NCBI GenBank assembly: GCA_021730225.1
Contig: CP072532.1
Span: 455,230 to 519,229 of the forward strand
Length of the DNA stretch: 64,000 bases
Reading direction: 5' to 3'
DNA from: Candidatus Vesicomyidisocius sp. Agig_15_S12
GTDB taxonomy: Bacteria; Pseudomonadota; Gammaproteobacteria; PS1; Pseudothioglobaceae
This document shows, one piece after another, positions 31,001 through 42,162 of the stretch. A program made the position numbers and the translations under genes. Within the stretch, counting starts at the first letter, position 1. Each line of letters opens with the position of its first letter. The notes below the pieces were generated by a model. That model searched no databases. It saw only the letters and a program-made list of their open reading frames with translations, and had not been told where the DNA came from.

Positions 31001-31680
31001 ATGCTGTTATCGGCATTTTCCCAGCTAATAGTATCAATGAAGACATTGAATTGTATGATGAAAATAACGAAGTTATAATAACCCTTAATCATCTACGTCA
31101 ACAATTAGACAAAAAGGGTAACACCCCAAACTTTTGTTTAAGTGATTTTGTTGCTTCAAAAGATAGCGGTATTAATGATTATATAGGCGCCTTCGCTGTT
31201 ACTACCGGTATTAATATTGAATTATTAATTACTACATTTAAAGCTGACCATGACGATTACAATTCAATCATGATTAAAGCCATAGCTGACCGTTTAGCAG
31301 AAGCTTTTACCGAACTTATGCACTTTAAATTACGCACCAAGCTTTGGGGTTATAGTTTTGAGAGGTTTGACAACAATCAACTTATCCAAGAAAAATTTGA
31401 TGGTATTCGCCCTGCTCCTGGCTATCCATCTTGTCCTGAACATAGTGAAAAAGAAAAACTTTGGACAATACTTGACGTTAAAAATAATACTGGCATGACA
31501 TTAACCAGCTCGTATGCAATGCTACCAACTGCTAGCGTCAGCGGTTGGTATTTTGCGAACCCTGATGCTGTATACTTTGGTGTGGCAAAAATCAATCAAT
31601 CACAATTAAATAATTACGCTAAACGTAAAAATATTTCGTTAGAACAAGCAGAAAAATTATTATCACCTAATTTAGAATAA
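28027..31680 (+). CDS. metH: Cobalamin-dependent methionine synthase
   Basis: 1217 residues from the chosen ATG at 28027; E. coli MetH has 1227. An upstream TTG at 28000 would add nine residues, but conservation starts at [22 protein letters not shown]. The order is a homocysteine-binding domain (about 10-330, zinc cysteines in [13 protein letters not shown]), a pterin-binding domain (345-610), a cobalamin-binding domain with the lower-ligand His in [10 protein letters not shown] (about 757), and an activation domain containing the [12 protein letters not shown] motif. It transfers a methyl group from methyl-THF to homocysteine and so needs cobalamin from synthesis or uptake. A TATAAT at 28014-28019 is very close to the ATG. 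Confidence 0.96.
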   Translation: MNTKQILKSLLNKRILVLDGAMGTMIQQHKLTEKEYRGDRFKDWHILVQGNNDLLSLTQPQIIKNIHKEYLRVGADIIETNTFNATRTSMSDYKMEKLAYEINFESAKIARQAADEFSSAKKPRFVAGVIGPTSRTCSLSPDVNDPGFRNITFDELVDVYIESTRGLIKGRVDIILIETIFDTLNAKAAIFAIEQVFEDDGIELPIMISGTITDASGRTLSGQMTEAFYNSLRHAKPISIGLNCALGPDLLRQYVAEMSRVADTYVSAHPNAGLPNEFGEYDLNALTMSEQVSEWARSGLVNILGGCCGSTPDHIKAIADSINRIPPRKIPTIKPECRLSALEAFNIGNDSLFINIGERANITGSAKFKRLILNQEYEKALDICRTQVEEGAQIIDINMDEGMLDGKTAMIRFMNLIASEPDIAKVPLIVDSSKWEIIEAGLKCTQGKPIVNSISLKEGKAKFIQYARLCKRYGAAIIVMAFDEYGQADTQARKIEICTKAYHILVNNVHFPPEDIIFDPNIFAIATGIEEHNNYGIDFIEATRAIKKNLPYAKISGGVSNVSFSFRGNNTVREAIHSVFLYHTVKAGMTMGIVNAGQLMVYNDIHPELKRAVEDVVLNTNKQAGERLVDIALKFSNTFEQKNNKQDLEWRTWTVEKRLEHALVKGITTYINKDTQEAFDKLGRPILVIEGPLMSGMNVVGDLFSAGKMFLPQVVKSARVMKKSVAYLDPFLEAEKENCTPSSQGRILMATVKGDVHDIGKNIVSVVLSCNNYKIIDLGVMVPTETILETARKENVDIIGLSGLITPSLDEMVFVAREMTRQGFKLPLMIGGATTSKAHTAVKIEPEYNHGVFYVKDASKSVGVATALLSKTLKQQLLTDTKIDYENVRKRRINKGKSKLISLEKARANRPDISFNSIIKPKKLGIHVFKDYDLAKIFEFIDWTPFFQTWELTGKFPDILTDEIVGESASTLFNDAKVLFKKVINERLLKANAVIGIFPANSINEDIELYDENNEVIITLNHLRQQLDKKGNTPNFCLSDFVASKDSGINDYIGAFAVTTGINIELLITTFKADHDDYNSIMIKAIADRLAEAFTELMHFKLRTKLWGYSFERFDNNQLIQEKFDGIRPAPGYPSCPEHSEKEKLWTILDVKNNTGMTLTSSYAMLPTASVSGWYFANPDAVYFGVAKINQSQLNNYAKRKNISLEQAEKLLSPNLE

Positions 31681-31888
31681 GAATACTTATAAAAAATATT
31701 AAACATTCATTGTTTAAAGTTTCTAACCCCATAAATAAATCTATGTTAAAAACATGTTATTCTAGACATTATTAAAATCATCAAAAAAATAGTTAAATTA
31801 CTTGTCAGTTCTGATCAAGCAACTTTGTGTTTGATTAGTAAAAAAACAGTAACTTATGATTATAAAATATATTTATCTAGATTTATTT

Positions 31889-32314
31889 TTAGTTAATTAA
31901 TTCAATTTTTCTAAGCATTCGTGCTAATTTATCTAACGAAACATTAATAAGTTTATATGAACCTTCTGCGCCATATAATTTTGCCAATGCAAGTGATTCG
32001 TTAATTACGACTTTATAAGGAACTTCTGAGTTAAATTTAAGTTCAAAAGTACCTAGATATAAAATAGAATGTTCAACAGATCCTAGCTCTTCAGTTCCCC
32101 GACTAATACTTGATGTAATTAGCTCATCTAATACAAATCTATTTTCAAGGATATTGATAAATAAATTTGAAAAGAAAACTTTTGAAATTTTTCCTTGTTT
32201 CTGGTTTAGAAATTGTTGTTCAATTTGAAATACTTCACCACCTGATACTAAATATTGATACAATGCTTGTATTACACGTTCGCGGGTGCGTTGCTTTGGA
32301 GTTTTAAAGGGCAT
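31889..32314 (-). CDS. nusB: Transcription antitermination factor NusB
   Basis: 141 residues, all-alpha NusB fold. The N terminus PFKTPKQRTRERVIQALYQYLVSG carries the Arg-rich boxA-RNA-binding helix. The later blocks ILYLGTFELKFNSEVPYKVVINESLALAKLYG and INVSLDKLARMLR are standard. It binds boxA with S10 in rRNA antitermination and, in E. coli, works with SuhB (also in this window). It follows ribH by 2 bp, the usual ribH-nusB pairing. Confidence 0.96.
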   Translation of the reverse strand: MPFKTPKQRTRERVIQALYQYLVSGGEVFQIEQQFLNQKQGKISKVFFSNLFINILENRFVLDELITSSISRGTEELGSVEHSILYLGTFELKFNSEVPYKVVINESLALAKLYGAEGSYKLINVSLDKLARMLRKIELIN

Positions 32315-32316
32315 AG

Positions 32317-32820
32317 TTAAAAAAATTGGGTATCTGCTTGTTGTATTAAATAAAGCATTATAATCATCGCCATAGTTGCTTCTTCGCCTTTGTTTCCTTT
32401 ATAACTACCAGACCTAGCAATAGCTTGCTCCATGTTATTTGTAGTAATAACACCAAAAGTAGTTGGGATTTCATACTGATAAGAAACATTTGATACGCCT
32501 CGAGCGCATTCATTACAAACAAACTTAAAATGAGGAGTTTCGCCGTTAATTACAGTACCTAAAGCCACAATACCATCGTATAAGTTTCCCCCATTTATTT
32601 GTTGGCTTGCTAATTTTTTAGCTAATAATGGAATTTCAAATGCACCAGGAGCATAAAATACATTAACATTATTATCCTTAATACCATACTTGATTAAAGT
32701 TTTTTGTGCTGCTAATAATAGATTATCACAAATATCTTGGTAAAAATAACCCACAATAATGGCAATTTTTTTCTTTGAAAGAAAATTTCTACTAACATCT
32801 TTATTAAATTTAAATTCCAT
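32317..32820 (-). CDS. ribH: 6,7-Dimethyl-8-ribityllumazine synthase
   Basis: 167 residues. Conserved elements are VFYAPGAFEIPLLAKKL, GIVALGTVINGETPHFKFVCNE (with the active-site region HFKFV) and PTTFGVITTNNMEQAIARSG. It condenses the ribityl-pyrimidine with dihydroxybutanone phosphate. It lies 10 bp after ribBA in the ribE-ribBA-ribH-nusB operon. ribD, usually nearby, is not in the window. Confidence 0.97.
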   Translation of the reverse strand: MEFKFNKDVSRNFLSKKKIAIIVGYFYQDICDNLLLAAQKTLIKYGIKDNNVNVFYAPGAFEIPLLAKKLASQQINGGNLYDGIVALGTVINGETPHFKFVCNECARGVSNVSYQYEIPTTFGVITTNNMEQAIARSGSYKGNKGEEATMAMIIMLYLIQQADTQFF

Positions 32821-32830
32821 TATTATTTCC

Positions 32831-33904
32831 TTATTTATTGGTATCTATATATTCAGTCACTTCTAGACCAAAGCCTTTTAAGCCATAAAGTTTTCTAGGA
32901 TTGCCTAATATTTTCATTCTTTTAACTCCAAGATCAGATAAAATCTGAGCACCAACACCATAAGTTTTAATATCGTCATGAATATCTCCATTAACGTTGT
33001 CAATATTTTCTAAAATACTTTGGTTAGTTTGCATTCTAAGTAACAATAAAACGCCACTGTCTGACTTAGCAATATGCTTTAATACAGCGTCAACGCTAAA
33101 GCTATTTGATTTTTCTCTTAATACATCTTTAAAAGTATCTTCCATGTGTACACGTACGTACGTATCAGAATTACCATTAATTTCGCCTTTAACCAAAGCT
33201 AAATGAGTTTCATTGTGAATACTATCAAGAAATGAAATTAATCTAAAAGTAGCAAATTCAGTTTTAAATTCGCGTTCATTAATACGCTCGATAGTTTTTT
33301 CATTTTCAACTCGATAAGAGATTAAGTTTTCAATCGTGCCTAACTTAATATTGTGTTTTTTAGCAAATATTTCTAAATCATCACGTCGTGCCATTGAACC
33401 ATCTTCATTTAAAATTTCCACAATCACACTAGCTGGTTCAAACCCTGCAAGACGAGCTAAATCACACCCTGCCTCAGTATGTCCTGCACGAATTAAAACC
33501 CCACCTGGTTGTGCCATAAGTGGGAAAATATGTCCTGGTTGTACAATATCATCAGGCTTGGCATCTTTTGCCACAGCGTCTAATATTGTCTTAGCTCTGT
33601 CTGCTGCCGAGATACCTGTAGTTACGCCTTTTATTGCTTCAATTGAAACAGTAAAATTAGTACCATTCGAATCATTATTTTGTGCAACCATAAGTGGTAA
33701 ATTAAGTTGCTTACAACGTTCCTGTGTTAATGTTAAACAAATTAACCCACGACCATGAGTCGCCATAAAATTAATATCTTCTTTAGTAACAGTTTTAGCA
33801 GGGATGATTAAATCACCTTCATTCTCACGGTCTTCATCATCCATGAGGATGATCATTTTACCCTGGCTGTAGTCTTTTAAAATTTCTTCAATGGTAGATT
33901 TCAT
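32831..33904 (-). CDS. ribBA: 3,4-Dihydroxy-2-butanone-4-phosphate synthase with degenerate GTP cyclohydrolase II domain
   Basis: 357 residues from the ATG at 33904 ([17 protein letters not shown]); the open frame extends 20 codons upstream into ribE but without homology. The N-terminal RibB half is intact: [13 protein letters not shown] (metal site), THGRGLICL and [15 protein letters not shown]. The C-terminal RibA-like half (about 205-357) lacks the zinc cysteines of GTP cyclohydrolase II: the region that should read HSECLTGD...CDCG is replaced by [17 protein letters not shown]. So only the RibB activity is likely, as in the RibBX-type proteins of many gammaproteobacteria. A separate ribA is then needed elsewhere. 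It overlaps ribE by 17 bp. Confidence 0.9.
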   Translation of the reverse strand: MKSTIEEILKDYSQGKMIILMDDEDRENEGDLIIPAKTVTKEDINFMATHGRGLICLTLTQERCKQLNLPLMVAQNNDSNGTNFTVSIEAIKGVTTGISAADRAKTILDAVAKDAKPDDIVQPGHIFPLMAQPGGVLIRAGHTEAGCDLARLAGFEPASVIVEILNEDGSMARRDDLEIFAKKHNIKLGTIENLISYRVENEKTIERINEREFKTEFATFRLISFLDSIHNETHLALVKGEINGNSDTYVRVHMEDTFKDVLREKSNSFSVDAVLKHIAKSDSGVLLLLRMQTNQSILENIDNVNGDIHDDIKTYGVGAQILSDLGVKRMKILGNPRKLYGLKGFGLEVTEYIDTNK

Positions 33905-34493
33905 AACTATTTTTTTCAAAATATAACAATTGCTCAATATGTTTAGCGATAATATCAACCTCAAAATTAGCCTTGCTATTTATTTCTAATTCACCTAATG
34001 TTGTAGTTTTTAGAGTATATGGGACAATATTAATGTCCAATACACAGTCATTAATATTATTAACTGTTAAACTCACTCCGTTAATACAAACAGAACCTTT
34101 CTTAATGATATATTTTATCAAATTCTTAGGTGTTATTATTTTAAAACGTGTCGATTTACCTTCAATAGATCGCCCAACAACCTTAACAATACCATCAACA
34201 TGCCCACTAACTAAATGTCCATCGATACCTTGATTAAGTCTTAATGTTTTTTCAAGATTGACTAAACTATCAACACCTAAATGGCTAAAAATTGTACAAC
34301 TAAGAGTTTCTTTTGAAATATCAACTTTAAAATAATCATCATCTATTTTAATAGTAGTTAAGCACACGCCATTTACGGCAATGCTATCACCAACTTTTAC
34401 TTCATCAAAAAATGATTTCTTTGCTTGAAAACAAAACGAACCTAGTTCAATACTTTTAATCTTACCAATAGCTTGAATAATACCTGTAAACAT
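33888..34493 (-). CDS. ribE: Riboflavin synthase, alpha subunit
   Basis: 201 residues with the two lumazine-binding repeats: MFTGIIQAIGKIKSI...VGDSIAVNGVCLT in the first and LVSGHVDGIVKV...KGSVCINGVSLTVN in the second. It dismutates two lumazines to riboflavin. It is the first gene of the ribE-ribBA-ribH-nusB operon and overlaps ribBA by 17 bp. I see no FMN riboswitch in the 120-bp leader. Confidence 0.96.
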   Translation of the reverse strand: MFTGIIQAIGKIKSIELGSFCFQAKKSFFDEVKVGDSIAVNGVCLTTIKIDDDYFKVDISKETLSCTIFSHLGVDSLVNLEKTLRLNQGIDGHLVSGHVDGIVKVVGRSIEGKSTRFKIITPKNLIKYIIKKGSVCINGVSLTVNNINDCVLDINIVPYTLKTTTLGELEINSKANFEVDIIAKHIEQLLYFEKNSYEIYH

Positions 34494-34613
34494 TTACTTA
34501 TTTTTTTGGTTAAAATAAAAACTTTTACTTACACTAAATAACATTAATAAATAATCAAATCAATATTAAAATAACATGTCTAAAATTAAATTAAAAAGCT
34601 CTAATCTAAGGGT

Positions 34614-36227
34614 TTATTTTTTATAAACCAAATAATCCTCATAATTGCCAGAATAATAATGCATGCCATCTTCTTTAAGTTCTAACACCTTAGTAGAAAG
34701 TGAAGAAACAAATTCCCTATCGTGACTAACGAATATTAAACTACCTTTATAATTATCCAGCGCTAAATTAAGTGCTTCAATTGATTCTATATCAAGATGA
34801 TTAGTAGGCTCGTCCATTACCAATATATTGGGTTTCTGCAACATAAGTTTGCCAAATAACATCCTACCTTTTTCGCCACCAGAAAGTGATGTAACACTTT
34901 TTCCAATATTTTCTTTGCCAAATAACATTTTTCCTAGCACTGCACGCATTGCTTGTATATCATCTTTTTCACTCTTAAATTGACTCATCCAATCAAGTAC
35001 ACTCATATCAATTTCAAAATCTTTACTATGGTCTTGTGCATAATAACCAATATTAATATTTTCACTCCATTTAATCTTACCTCTGTCAGGTTTTATTTCA
35101 CCAATTAAAGTTCGTAATAACGTAGTTTTTCCAATACCATTTTGGCCAATAACCGCAATTCGATCTCCTGCTTCAAATAAGAAGTTAATACTTTTTAAAA
35201 CTTCAATCTTGCCATCCTTTTCAGTATCTCCTTTGGGATTAAAACTCTTAGATAAGCCTTCAACCTCTAATATATTTCTATGTATCTTTTTTTCTTGGTT
35301 AAATATAATATATGGGCTTACCCTTGAAGATGGTTTAATATCATCTAATGTAATTTTATCTAATTGCTTTAACCTTGAAGTAGCTTGTTTAGATTTAGAG
35401 GCATTAGCTGAAAAACGAGATACAAAGTGCTTTAGATTTTTAATTTTAACTTCTTTTTTAGCATTATCAGCTTGCATTTTTTCTTGAATGGCAGTTGACG
35501 TAATCATAAAATGATCGTAATTTCCAGGAAAAATACTAAGCGCACCATAATCTAAATCAGACATATGTGTACACACACCATTTAAAAAATGTCTATCATG
35601 AGAGATAATTATCATTGTTGCCTTGCGTTCCCTTAACACATTCTCTAACCAACGGATTGAGTTAATATCTAAATTATTTGTGGGCTCATCAAGTAATAAA
35701 ATATCTGGATCTGAAAATAACGCTTGAGCTAGTAAAATACGTAATTTCCAACCTGGTGCAATTTTATTCATTAGACCAAAATGTTGCTCTTCTGGAAAAT
35801 CTAAGCCTAATAGCAATTCACTAGCAGAAGATTCAGCCATATAACCATCCATTTCTGCAAATTTCATTTCAAGCTCTGCAACCTTTATACCATCCTCTTC
35901 GCTCATTTCAGGTAAGGCATAAATTCTATCTCTTTCTTTTTTGATTATCCATAACTCATGATGTCCCATAATCACGGTATCAATTACGCTAAAATTTTCA
36001 AAAGAAAATTGGTCCTGGCGAAGAATGCCTAAACGCTCTCCATTACTAATATGAACTGTGCCATTAGTGGGCATGAGCTCACCTGTTAAAATTCTCATAA
36101 AAGTTGATTTACCGCAGCCATTCGCACCAATTAAACCATAACGATTACCGTCCTGAAATTTAATAGAAATATCTTCAAATAAAGGTTTTTCACCAAACTG
36201 CATAGTAATATTGGCAGTAGAAATCAT
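34614..36227 (-). CDS. ybiT: ABC-F family ATPase YbiT
   Basis: 537 residues; E. coli YbiT has 530. Two ABC domains are joined by a helical linker: Walker [10 protein letters not shown] (about 34-42) and GQNGIGKTT (about 355), Walker [14 protein letters not shown] and [13 protein letters not shown], and signature LSGGEKGRM in the second half. The first signature is APGWKLRI, which is typical of YbiT. Blocks such as [10 protein letters not shown] and [15 protein letters not shown] match YbiT specifically. ABC-F proteins act on ribosomes, not in transport. It is divergent from the decayed ftsW. Confidence 0.94.
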   Translation of the reverse strand: MISTANITMQFGEKPLFEDISIKFQDGNRYGLIGANGCGKSTFMRILTGELMPTNGTVHISNGERLGILRQDQFSFENFSVIDTVIMGHHELWIIKKERDRIYALPEMSEEDGIKVAELEMKFAEMDGYMAESSASELLLGLDFPEEQHFGLMNKIAPGWKLRILLAQALFSDPDILLLDEPTNNLDINSIRWLENVLRERKATMIIISHDRHFLNGVCTHMSDLDYGALSIFPGNYDHFMITSTAIQEKMQADNAKKEVKIKNLKHFVSRFSANASKSKQATSRLKQLDKITLDDIKPSSRVSPYIIFNQEKKIHRNILEVEGLSKSFNPKGDTEKDGKIEVLKSINFLFEAGDRIAVIGQNGIGKTTLLRTLIGEIKPDRGKIKWSENINIGYYAQDHSKDFEIDMSVLDWMSQFKSEKDDIQAMRAVLGKMLFGKENIGKSVTSLSGGEKGRMLFGKLMLQKPNILVMDEPTNHLDIESIEALNLALDNYKGSLIFVSHDREFVSSLSTKVLELKEDGMHYYSGNYEDYLVYKK

Positions 36228-36364
36228 AAACTTATTTTTGTTTTCACAAATGAAAAGAGAATATTATCCCATAATAGTAATAAAAAAGCCTAACTAATAG
36301 AATTATAAATATCACCTTGGTGAGTATAATTTAATAAAATAATTAGTTATTAAGAACTGATCTT

Positions 36365-37440
36365 TGACAAAAATAGTTCAATTTTCGATAAAAATCTACT
36401 TTTTCCTGTTTTAACATTGTTTATCTTTATTTGGATACTATAATTTTCTACATCACTACTGGTATTCTTTTAGTTATGACTATTATATAAAATGAGCTAT
36501 TTTTATTATTTTAGGCTTGAGTATTGGTTACACTACAATAAAAGTTCCTATGTATTTTTATAAAAATTATTTTTTATTATTACATTGATATGTTGACTGA
36601 TTGGTATTTTTTACGTAACTTATAGAAAAAAAATGTCAAAGATTAGACGCATTTAGATTAAATTTATGTTATTTAAACTTTAGTCTTTTGAAATTATTAA
36701 ATTAGTGGTGATTTTATTCATGATAGGATTTTTAGTTAAACAATAAAAAGATTTAAAAAAGTCTGCTATAAGATTTATTAAAACGTTTATCATTATTAGA
36801 AAGTTTACTACTAGTCTAGGTTTAGGTACGACCTTTATTACTATCCTCTATAATTGCTTTATTATGCTGTTAACCGGGCACAGATGGCTATTTAAAACAA
36901 TTATTCATAGTTGGTATAAATATTGTTACTATTATCATTATCCTTTTTCAAATTCCTAATCGAGTCTAATAGCTAACTTCTTTCTGGGAAAAAAGACTTA
37001 CAACTTAACGAATCTTGATAAAGTAGGCAAACTAAACAAAACATTAACTAGTATTACTAGAAGTGATTAAACTAGGCTTAGGTAATAACATTTAACAATA
37101 TACCAAATTGAAAGAACTACATGCTAATATGATTTCTACTATCTTTAGAAAAAATATATATTATTTACCTTTGCTTATATTATACTTAGAGGTTTTAAAT
37201 TTACCAAAAATACACTTAAAAAACAATCGTAAATATAAGTTTTATGTTGGCTTTGGTATTTATATTTGTATGGGGAAGTATGCGCAATTTAATGTTAATA
37301 TTACTATTAACCTAGGCTTAGCTCCACCCAAAGGGTTTGCTTTACCAACTTATTAGTTAGGTGAATGTTAAATATGATAGTTTCTCTCATATTACTTAGA
37401 ATTGATATAGAAAGTTGTTGTAAATATTCTAAACAAAAAC
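36365..37440 (+). pseudogene. ftsW: Decayed cell-division gene ftsW (septal SEDS glycosyltransferase)
   Basis: No long frame survives, but fragments across all three plus frames follow FtsW in order. Near 36385: FDKNLLFPVLTLFIFIWIL (FtsW N terminus). Near 36460: an ILLVMT segment (family 'LGLVMVTSAS'). Near 36820: LGLGTTFITILYNCFIMLL, like the 'PDFGAAFVI' helix. Near 36945: IPNRV**LTSFW, like 'PYRMARLTSFWDP'. Near 37075: LGLGNN then LKELHANMIS, like 'GLGNS...LPEAHTDFIF'. Near 37290: NVNITINLGLAPPKGFALPTY*, like '[21 protein letters not shown]'. Near 37385: ILLRIDIE. Many stops and frameshifts separate them. Position directly before murG is the conserved dcw-cluster place of ftsW. An 82-codon open frame at 37108-37356 is only a remnant. 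Confidence 0.88.
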
Positions 37441-37443
37441 ACT

Positions 37444-38466
37444 GTGTTTAACACAGCTAAAAAAATACTCATTATGGCTGGGGGAACTGGTGGACATATA
37501 TTCCCAGCACTTGCTATTGCTAACGAGCTTAAAAAGCATTCAAGTAATATTCAATGGCTTGGATCAAATTTTGGTATGGAAAACAATATTATACCTAAAC
37601 ATAATATTAAACTACACACGGTTAGTAGTGTTGGATTGCGTGGTAAAAACGTTATTAGTCTAATAAAAGCACTATTTTTACTGGGCTATGCCACATTACA
37701 AGTAATAAGAATTTTTCTAAAATTTAAACCTGATGTTGTACTTGGTATGGGGGGGTTTACTTCAGGTATTGGCGGCTTAGTGGCTTGGATATTTAAAACT
37801 AAGTTAGTAATCCATGAACAGAACTCTATTCCAGGAACGACCAATAAAATACTTAACAAAATAGCCACAAAAACCTTTCAAGCATTTGACGATACTTTTA
37901 TTAGAAATGCTACTACTTCTGGTAATCCAATTGTATTCAACCCTATTGAAAAACAGAATAATAATAAGTTAAACTTATTAATTATCGGCGGTTCTTTAGG
38001 CTCAGAGCCGATTAATGAGATAGTTACACAGCTTAATATTGATATTAATATTTGGCATCAAACAGGAAAATTACATGCTGATACAGTCAAATCTCAGTAC
38101 AAAAATAGTACAGTAAAAGTAACTGCATTTATTCAAGAGATGGCAAGTGCTTACGCTTGGGCAGATATTGTGCTTTGTAGAGCAGGCGCAATGACTGTTT
38201 CAGAATTAATGCTATCAGCCACTTCTAGTATCTTAATCCCTCTACCTAACTCCATTGATAATCATCAATTCTATAATGCTAAAATTTTAGCAGATAATAA
38301 TGCTGGCATACTAATTGAACAAAAAGATTTAACAATTGAATTACTAGAGGGAATTTTGCTTAATATTAACAAAGATCAAATTAAACAAATGTCTAGCAAT
38401 GCGTTAAAAATTGCCAAACCTAATGCAGTTAAACAGATTGTAGATTATTTACTTGTTTCTGATTAA
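37444..38466 (+). CDS. murG: UDP-GlcNAc:lipid-linked MurNAc-pentapeptide GlcNAc transferase MurG
   Basis: 340 residues; E. coli MurG has 355. A GTG start begins [26 protein letters not shown], with the GGTGGH donor-site loop at 13-18. [49 protein letters not shown] and the UDP-GlcNAc motif [17 protein letters not shown] are intact. It makes lipid II on the inner membrane. It is preceded by the ftsW remnant, and its 3' end overlaps the convergent bioB by 38 bp. Retention shows that peptidoglycan precursors are still made. Confidence 0.97.
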   Translation: MFNTAKKILIMAGGTGGHIFPALAIANELKKHSSNIQWLGSNFGMENNIIPKHNIKLHTVSSVGLRGKNVISLIKALFLLGYATLQVIRIFLKFKPDVVLGMGGFTSGIGGLVAWIFKTKLVIHEQNSIPGTTNKILNKIATKTFQAFDDTFIRNATTSGNPIVFNPIEKQNNNKLNLLIIGGSLGSEPINEIVTQLNIDINIWHQTGKLHADTVKSQYKNSTVKVTAFIQEMASAYAWADIVLCRAGAMTVSELMLSATSSILIPLPNSIDNHQFYNAKILADNNAGILIEQKDLTIELLEGILLNINKDQIKQMSSNALKIAKPNAVKQIVDYLLVSD

Positions 38467-39397
38467 TACCTAGCTTTACAAACAAATCTTGGTCACTGTC
38501 CGTATTTGGATTGTTGGTAGTAAGTAATTGCTCACCATAAAAAATAGAATTAGCGCCTACAAAAAAACAAAGTGCTTGCATAATATCTCCCATCTTAGTG
38601 CGACCTGCTGATAAGCGTACAACTGATTTTGGCATCATAATACGTGCTACTGCAATGGTACGTATAAATTCACTTTCTGTTGGTGGCTTAATGTTTTCAA
38701 ACGGCGTTCCTGGAATAGGAACTAATAAATTAAGTGGTACACTGTCTGGATGTATTGCTAAATTAGACAGCGACCTAAGCATAGAGGCGCGATCAGTTTG
38801 ATCTTCACCCAATCCTAAAATACCACCACTACAAACACGAATATTAGCATTTTGTACTGATTCTAAAGTATTCAAACGGTCTTGAAAATTACGTGTAGTA
38901 ACAACATTTGAGTAATTCTCTTTTGAAGTGTCAATATTATGATTGTAATAATCTAGACCTGCTTCTTTTAAAACAAATGCTTGTTTCTGGGTTAACATAC
39001 CTAAGGTTACACACGTTTCCATACCCATATCTTTTACACCTTGAATCATTGGTATAACCTTATTTAGACTCTTATCAGTAGGATTTCTCCATGCAGCTCC
39101 CATACAAAATCGTGTTGCACCATTGTCTTGTGCCTGTTTAGCCTGTTGAAGAACTAAATCAATTTCCATTAATTTTTCATGTTCAAGACCTGTATCATAT
39201 TTAGAACTTTGCGAACAATATAAACAGTCTTCAGGACAGGCACCAGTTTTGATATTTAACAATGAACTAATTTGAACCTGATTAGGATCAAAATTCTTTC
39301 TATGAATACTATGTGCTTGAAATAATAAATCATTAAAAGGCAATATAAATAAATCTTCAACTTCTTTTAGTGTCCAATTGTGTCGTTGTTGTGTCAT
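38429..39397 (-). CDS. bioB: Biotin synthase
   Basis: 322 residues. The radical-SAM cluster motif CPEDCLYC lies at about 54-61. [30 protein letters not shown] and [11 protein letters not shown] (Arg for the 2Fe-2S cluster) are intact. It inserts sulfur into dethiobiotin. Its last 38 bp overlap the end of murG on the other strand. The following palindrome at 39447-39476 belongs to glnA upstream on the same strand, so bioB probably has its own promoter in the 50-bp gap after it. Confidence 0.97.
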   Translation of the reverse strand: MTQQRHNWTLKEVEDLFILPFNDLLFQAHSIHRKNFDPNQVQISSLLNIKTGACPEDCLYCSQSSKYDTGLEHEKLMEIDLVLQQAKQAQDNGATRFCMGAAWRNPTDKSLNKVIPMIQGVKDMGMETCVTLGMLTQKQAFVLKEAGLDYYNHNIDTSKENYSNVVTTRNFQDRLNTLESVQNANIRVCSGGILGLGEDQTDRASMLRSLSNLAIHPDSVPLNLLVPIPGTPFENIKPPTESEFIRTIAVARIMMPKSVVRLSAGRTKMGDIMQALCFFVGANSIFYGEQLLTTNNPNTDSDQDLFVKLGINQKQVNNLQSV

Positions 39398-39446
39398 AAT
39401 CTTTTGTTTGATATTTTATTAGTTATTTTAACTTAATTCAGATTTT

Positions 39447-39476
39447 AAAAAAGCCGTGTAAACACACGGCTTTTTT
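39447..39476 (-). terminator. Rho-independent terminator of glnA
   Basis: AAAAAAGCCGTGT (39447-39459) pairs with ACACGGCTTTTTT (39464-39476) around an AAAC loop: a 13-bp stem with a T-run on either strand. It lies 20 bp after the glnA stop and before bioB. Confidence 0.92.
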
Positions 39477-39496
39477 ATTTCATTTAAAATTAAATT

Positions 39497-40912
39497 CTAT
39501 ACACTGTAGTACATATCAAACTCTACCGGATGAGGAGAAGCACGAAGTGCAGTTACTTCTTTTATTTTAAGTTTGATAAATGAATCAATGATATTATCAG
39601 TAAATACACTACCTTTCTTTAGGAACTCACGGTCTTTATCTAGTGCCTCAAGCGCTTGATCTAATGAGCTACAAACTTTAGGAAAAGATAATTTTTCTTT
39701 TTCTGTCAATTTATATAAATCTTCATCTCCTGGTTTTCCAGGATTAATTTTATTCTTAATACCATCAAGGCCTGCCATTAACATCGCTGCAAATGCAAGA
39801 TATGGATTAGCTGTTGAATCAGGGAAACGTACCTCAATACGACGACCTTCAGAATGAGATACAAAAGGGATACGAATAGCAGCAGAACGATTTTTAGCCG
39901 AATATGCCAACATTTCTGGTGCTTCAAAACCTGGTACTAAACGTTTGTACGAATTAGTAGAGGCATTAGTAAAAGCATTAAGTGCTTGAGCATGCTTAAT
40001 AATACCCCCAATATAATAAAGCGCCATTTCACTTAAATTACCATATTCATTACCATCAAACAAATTCTTACCATCTTTAGTAATTGATTGATGAACATGC
40101 ATACCATTACCATTATCAACTGCAATTGGTTTAGGCATAAAAGTTGCCGTTTTACCGTAAGTATGTGCAACATTATGAACACAATATTTTAATATTTGAG
40201 TTTCATCAGCTTTTTTCACTAACGTATTAAATAATGCACCAATTTCACATTGTCCAGCAGTACCAACTTCATGATGATGAATCTCGGTAGTTACCCCCAT
40301 TTCTTCAATTGCTAAGCACATCTGTGCACGTAAATTATGTAATGAATCTACCGGAGGAACTGGAAAATAACCACCTTTAATTCTAGGACGATGCCCTTTA
40401 TTACCACCTTCAAAATCAGAACCAGACTCCCAATAAGCCTCTTCTGAATTAATTTCATAAAAAGCTTTACCTAAACCAAAGCCTGTATCCCATTTAACAC
40501 TATCAAAGATAAAAAATTCTGGCTCATTGCCAAAATATGCGGTATCACCAATACCAGTTTTATTTAAATAAACTTCAGCCCTCTTTGCAATAGAACGAGG
40601 ATCTTTTTCATAGTTAGTCATATTATTTGATTCAATAATATCACAAATAATATTAAGTGTAGATTCTTCGGTAAATGGATCCATTACCGCTGTTGCTGTG
40701 TCTGGCATCATAATCATGTCAGATTTATCAATAGATTTCCAACCAGCAATTGACGAACCATCAAACGTTTGTCCTTCGGTTAATTTTTCAATATTTACGG
40801 TGTGTGCTGGAACACTCACATGTTGTTCCTTGCCAATGGTATCGGTAAAACGAAAATCAATGAATTTAACTTTATTATCTTCAATAATCTTCAATACATT
40901 TTTAGCAGACAT
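39497..40912 (-). CDS. glnA: Glutamine synthetase type I
   Basis: 471 residues, as in E. coli (469). Conserved sites include [11 protein letters not shown], the metal/substrate region [33 protein letters not shown], and [15 protein letters not shown]. The adenylylation loop is present as DEDLYKL with its Tyr, consistent with GlnD (58.2 kb) still feeding GlnB/GlnE control. It assimilates ammonium into glutamine. It is monocistronic with its own sigma-70-like promoter (40934-40961) and a strong AAGGAG ribosome-binding site. Confidence 0.98.
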   Translation of the reverse strand: MSAKNVLKIIEDNKVKFIDFRFTDTIGKEQHVSVPAHTVNIEKLTEGQTFDGSSIAGWKSIDKSDMIMMPDTATAVMDPFTEESTLNIICDIIESNNMTNYEKDPRSIAKRAEVYLNKTGIGDTAYFGNEPEFFIFDSVKWDTGFGLGKAFYEINSEEAYWESGSDFEGGNKGHRPRIKGGYFPVPPVDSLHNLRAQMCLAIEEMGVTTEIHHHEVGTAGQCEIGALFNTLVKKADETQILKYCVHNVAHTYGKTATFMPKPIAVDNGNGMHVHQSITKDGKNLFDGNEYGNLSEMALYYIGGIIKHAQALNAFTNASTNSYKRLVPGFEAPEMLAYSAKNRSAAIRIPFVSHSEGRRIEVRFPDSTANPYLAFAAMLMAGLDGIKNKINPGKPGDEDLYKLTEKEKLSFPKVCSSLDQALEALDKDREFLKKGSVFTDNIIDSFIKLKIKEVTALRASPHPVEFDMYYSV

Positions 40913-40933
40913 ACTTTCTCCTTTTTTTGACTA

Positions 40934-40961
40934 TTTATATTTTGCTGACAGCCTTTGTCAA
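40934..40961 (-). promoter_or_regulatory. Sigma-70-type promoter of glnA
   Basis: On the minus strand TTGACA (40961-40956) and TATAAA (40939-40934) are separated by 16 bp, about 25 bp before the ATG. I see no sigma-54 GG-N10-GC element or NtrC-type repeats, so expression may be constitutive. Confidence 0.6.
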
Positions 40962-41020
40962 AAATAACCTGCGCCGTTGCAAAAATTATTCTTCTTGGTT
41001 TTATTTATTATAAATTTATT

Positions 41021-41254
41021 CTACCCTGTTTTTTCTACAAAAATAATAATTTCATTAGTTTTTTGATTAACTAAAATCACTTTATGTCCATGAACTTTAC
41101 ACCAAGCAGATATATCATGAAGCACACCAGTATCAGTAGTTAATATTTCAATTGTGTCATTAATTTCAATTTTTTTAATCATCTCACCCAAACGGATAAC
41201 TGACATAGGACAAAATAAATGTTTAACGTTAAGATTATATTTCACTCTGTTCAA
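41021..41254 (-). CDS. TusA/SirA-family sulfur-carrier protein
   Basis: 77 residues with the TusA fold pattern: a Cys in [18 protein letters not shown] (usually CP.P), then [25 protein letters not shown], which matches 'L.V.ATD.....D...WC...GH'. TusA-type proteins pass persulfide sulfur to tRNA thiolation or, in sulfur oxidisers, between rhodanese and Dsr/Hdr systems. It overlaps hemF by 4 bp in a tsaC-hemF-tusA operon. The second Pro of the CPxP motif is Ser here. Role in tRNA modification versus sulfur oxidation cannot be told from sequence. Confidence 0.82.
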   Translation of the reverse strand: MNRVKYNLNVKHLFCPMSVIRLGEMIKKIEINDTIEILTTDTGVLHDISAWCKVHGHKVILVNQKTNEIIIFVEKTG

Positions 41255-42162
41255 AAAGAGATATTAATCCAATCTTGAGGCTGAATAAAACGAGTATATA
41301 ATCTTTCTTCTTCACTACCTGGTTCTGGTTTATACTGGTATTGCCAACGAACCAACGGTGGTATTGACATCAAAATTGACTCTGTTCGTCCATCTGTTTG
41401 CAATCCAAATAAAGTGCCACGATCATAAACTAAATTAAATTCAACATAACGCCCTCTACGATAAAGTTGGAATTGCCTTTCATTGTCTGTATAGGGCGTA
41501 TCTTTTCTACGTTCAACAATAGGTCGATAAGCCTTAATATAAGCATCGCCCACGCTTCTCATAAAAGCAAAGCATTCATCAAAACCACCTTCATTTAAAT
41601 CATCAAAGAATAAACCACCAATACCACGTTGTTCATCTCTATGCTTTAAATAAAAATAATCATCGCACCATTTTTTGTATTTTAAATACACGTCTTTACC
41701 AAATAAGTCACATGCTTGTTTAGCTGATTGATGCCAAAAAATTGCATCTTCATCAAAACCATAATATGGAGTTAAATCAAAACCACCTCCAAACCACCAA
41801 ATAGGAATTTTACCTTTTTTTTTAGCGATAAAAAATCGAACATTAGCATGTGAAGTTGGCACATAAGGATTATGTGGATGAATCACTAATGATACACCTA
41901 AAGCAGTAAAGCTACGTCCTGCCAACTCAGGTCTTAGTGCAGTAGCTGAAGCTGGCATATTATTACTACGTATAATTGAAAAATTAACACCTGCTTGTTC
42001 AAATACAGCGCCATTGACTAGTATTAGAGTCAAACCATTGCCTGTATTATTTGGCTTTTTCCAAACGTCTTTAATAAAATTGACTTTACCATCTAGTTGT
42101 TCAATTTGTTTACAAATATCGGCTTGCAACATCAGTAAATACTTTTGAAGTTTTTCAATCAT
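41251..42162 (-). CDS. hemF: Oxygen-dependent coproporphyrinogen III oxidase
   Basis: 303 residues, usual length. Signature blocks: [55 protein letters not shown] and [30 protein letters not shown]. It oxidatively decarboxylates coproporphyrinogen III with O2, so the organism lives where some oxygen is available. It overlaps tsaC by 4 bp and the TusA gene by 4 bp. Confidence 0.98.
   Translation of the reverse strand: MIEKLQKYLLMLQADICKQIEQLDGKVNFIKDVWKKPNNTGNGLTLILVNGAVFEQAGVNFSIIRSNNMPASATALRPELAGRSFTALGVSLVIHPHNPYVPTSHANVRFFIAKKKGKIPIWWFGGGFDLTPYYGFDEDAIFWHQSAKQACDLFGKDVYLKYKKWCDDYFYLKHRDEQRGIGGLFFDDLNEGGFDECFAFMRSVGDAYIKAYRPIVERRKDTPYTDNERQFQLYRRGRYVEFNLVYDRGTLFGLQTDGRTESILMSIPPLVRWQYQYKPEPGSEEERLYTRFIQPQDWINISF

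Noticed and set aside
37108-37356. 82-codon open frame that could be called a small hypothetical protein
   Set aside because: Its C-terminal half reads as the FtsW '[12 protein letters not shown]' helix and ends at an in-frame stop where FtsW would continue, so it is part of the ftsW pseudogene.
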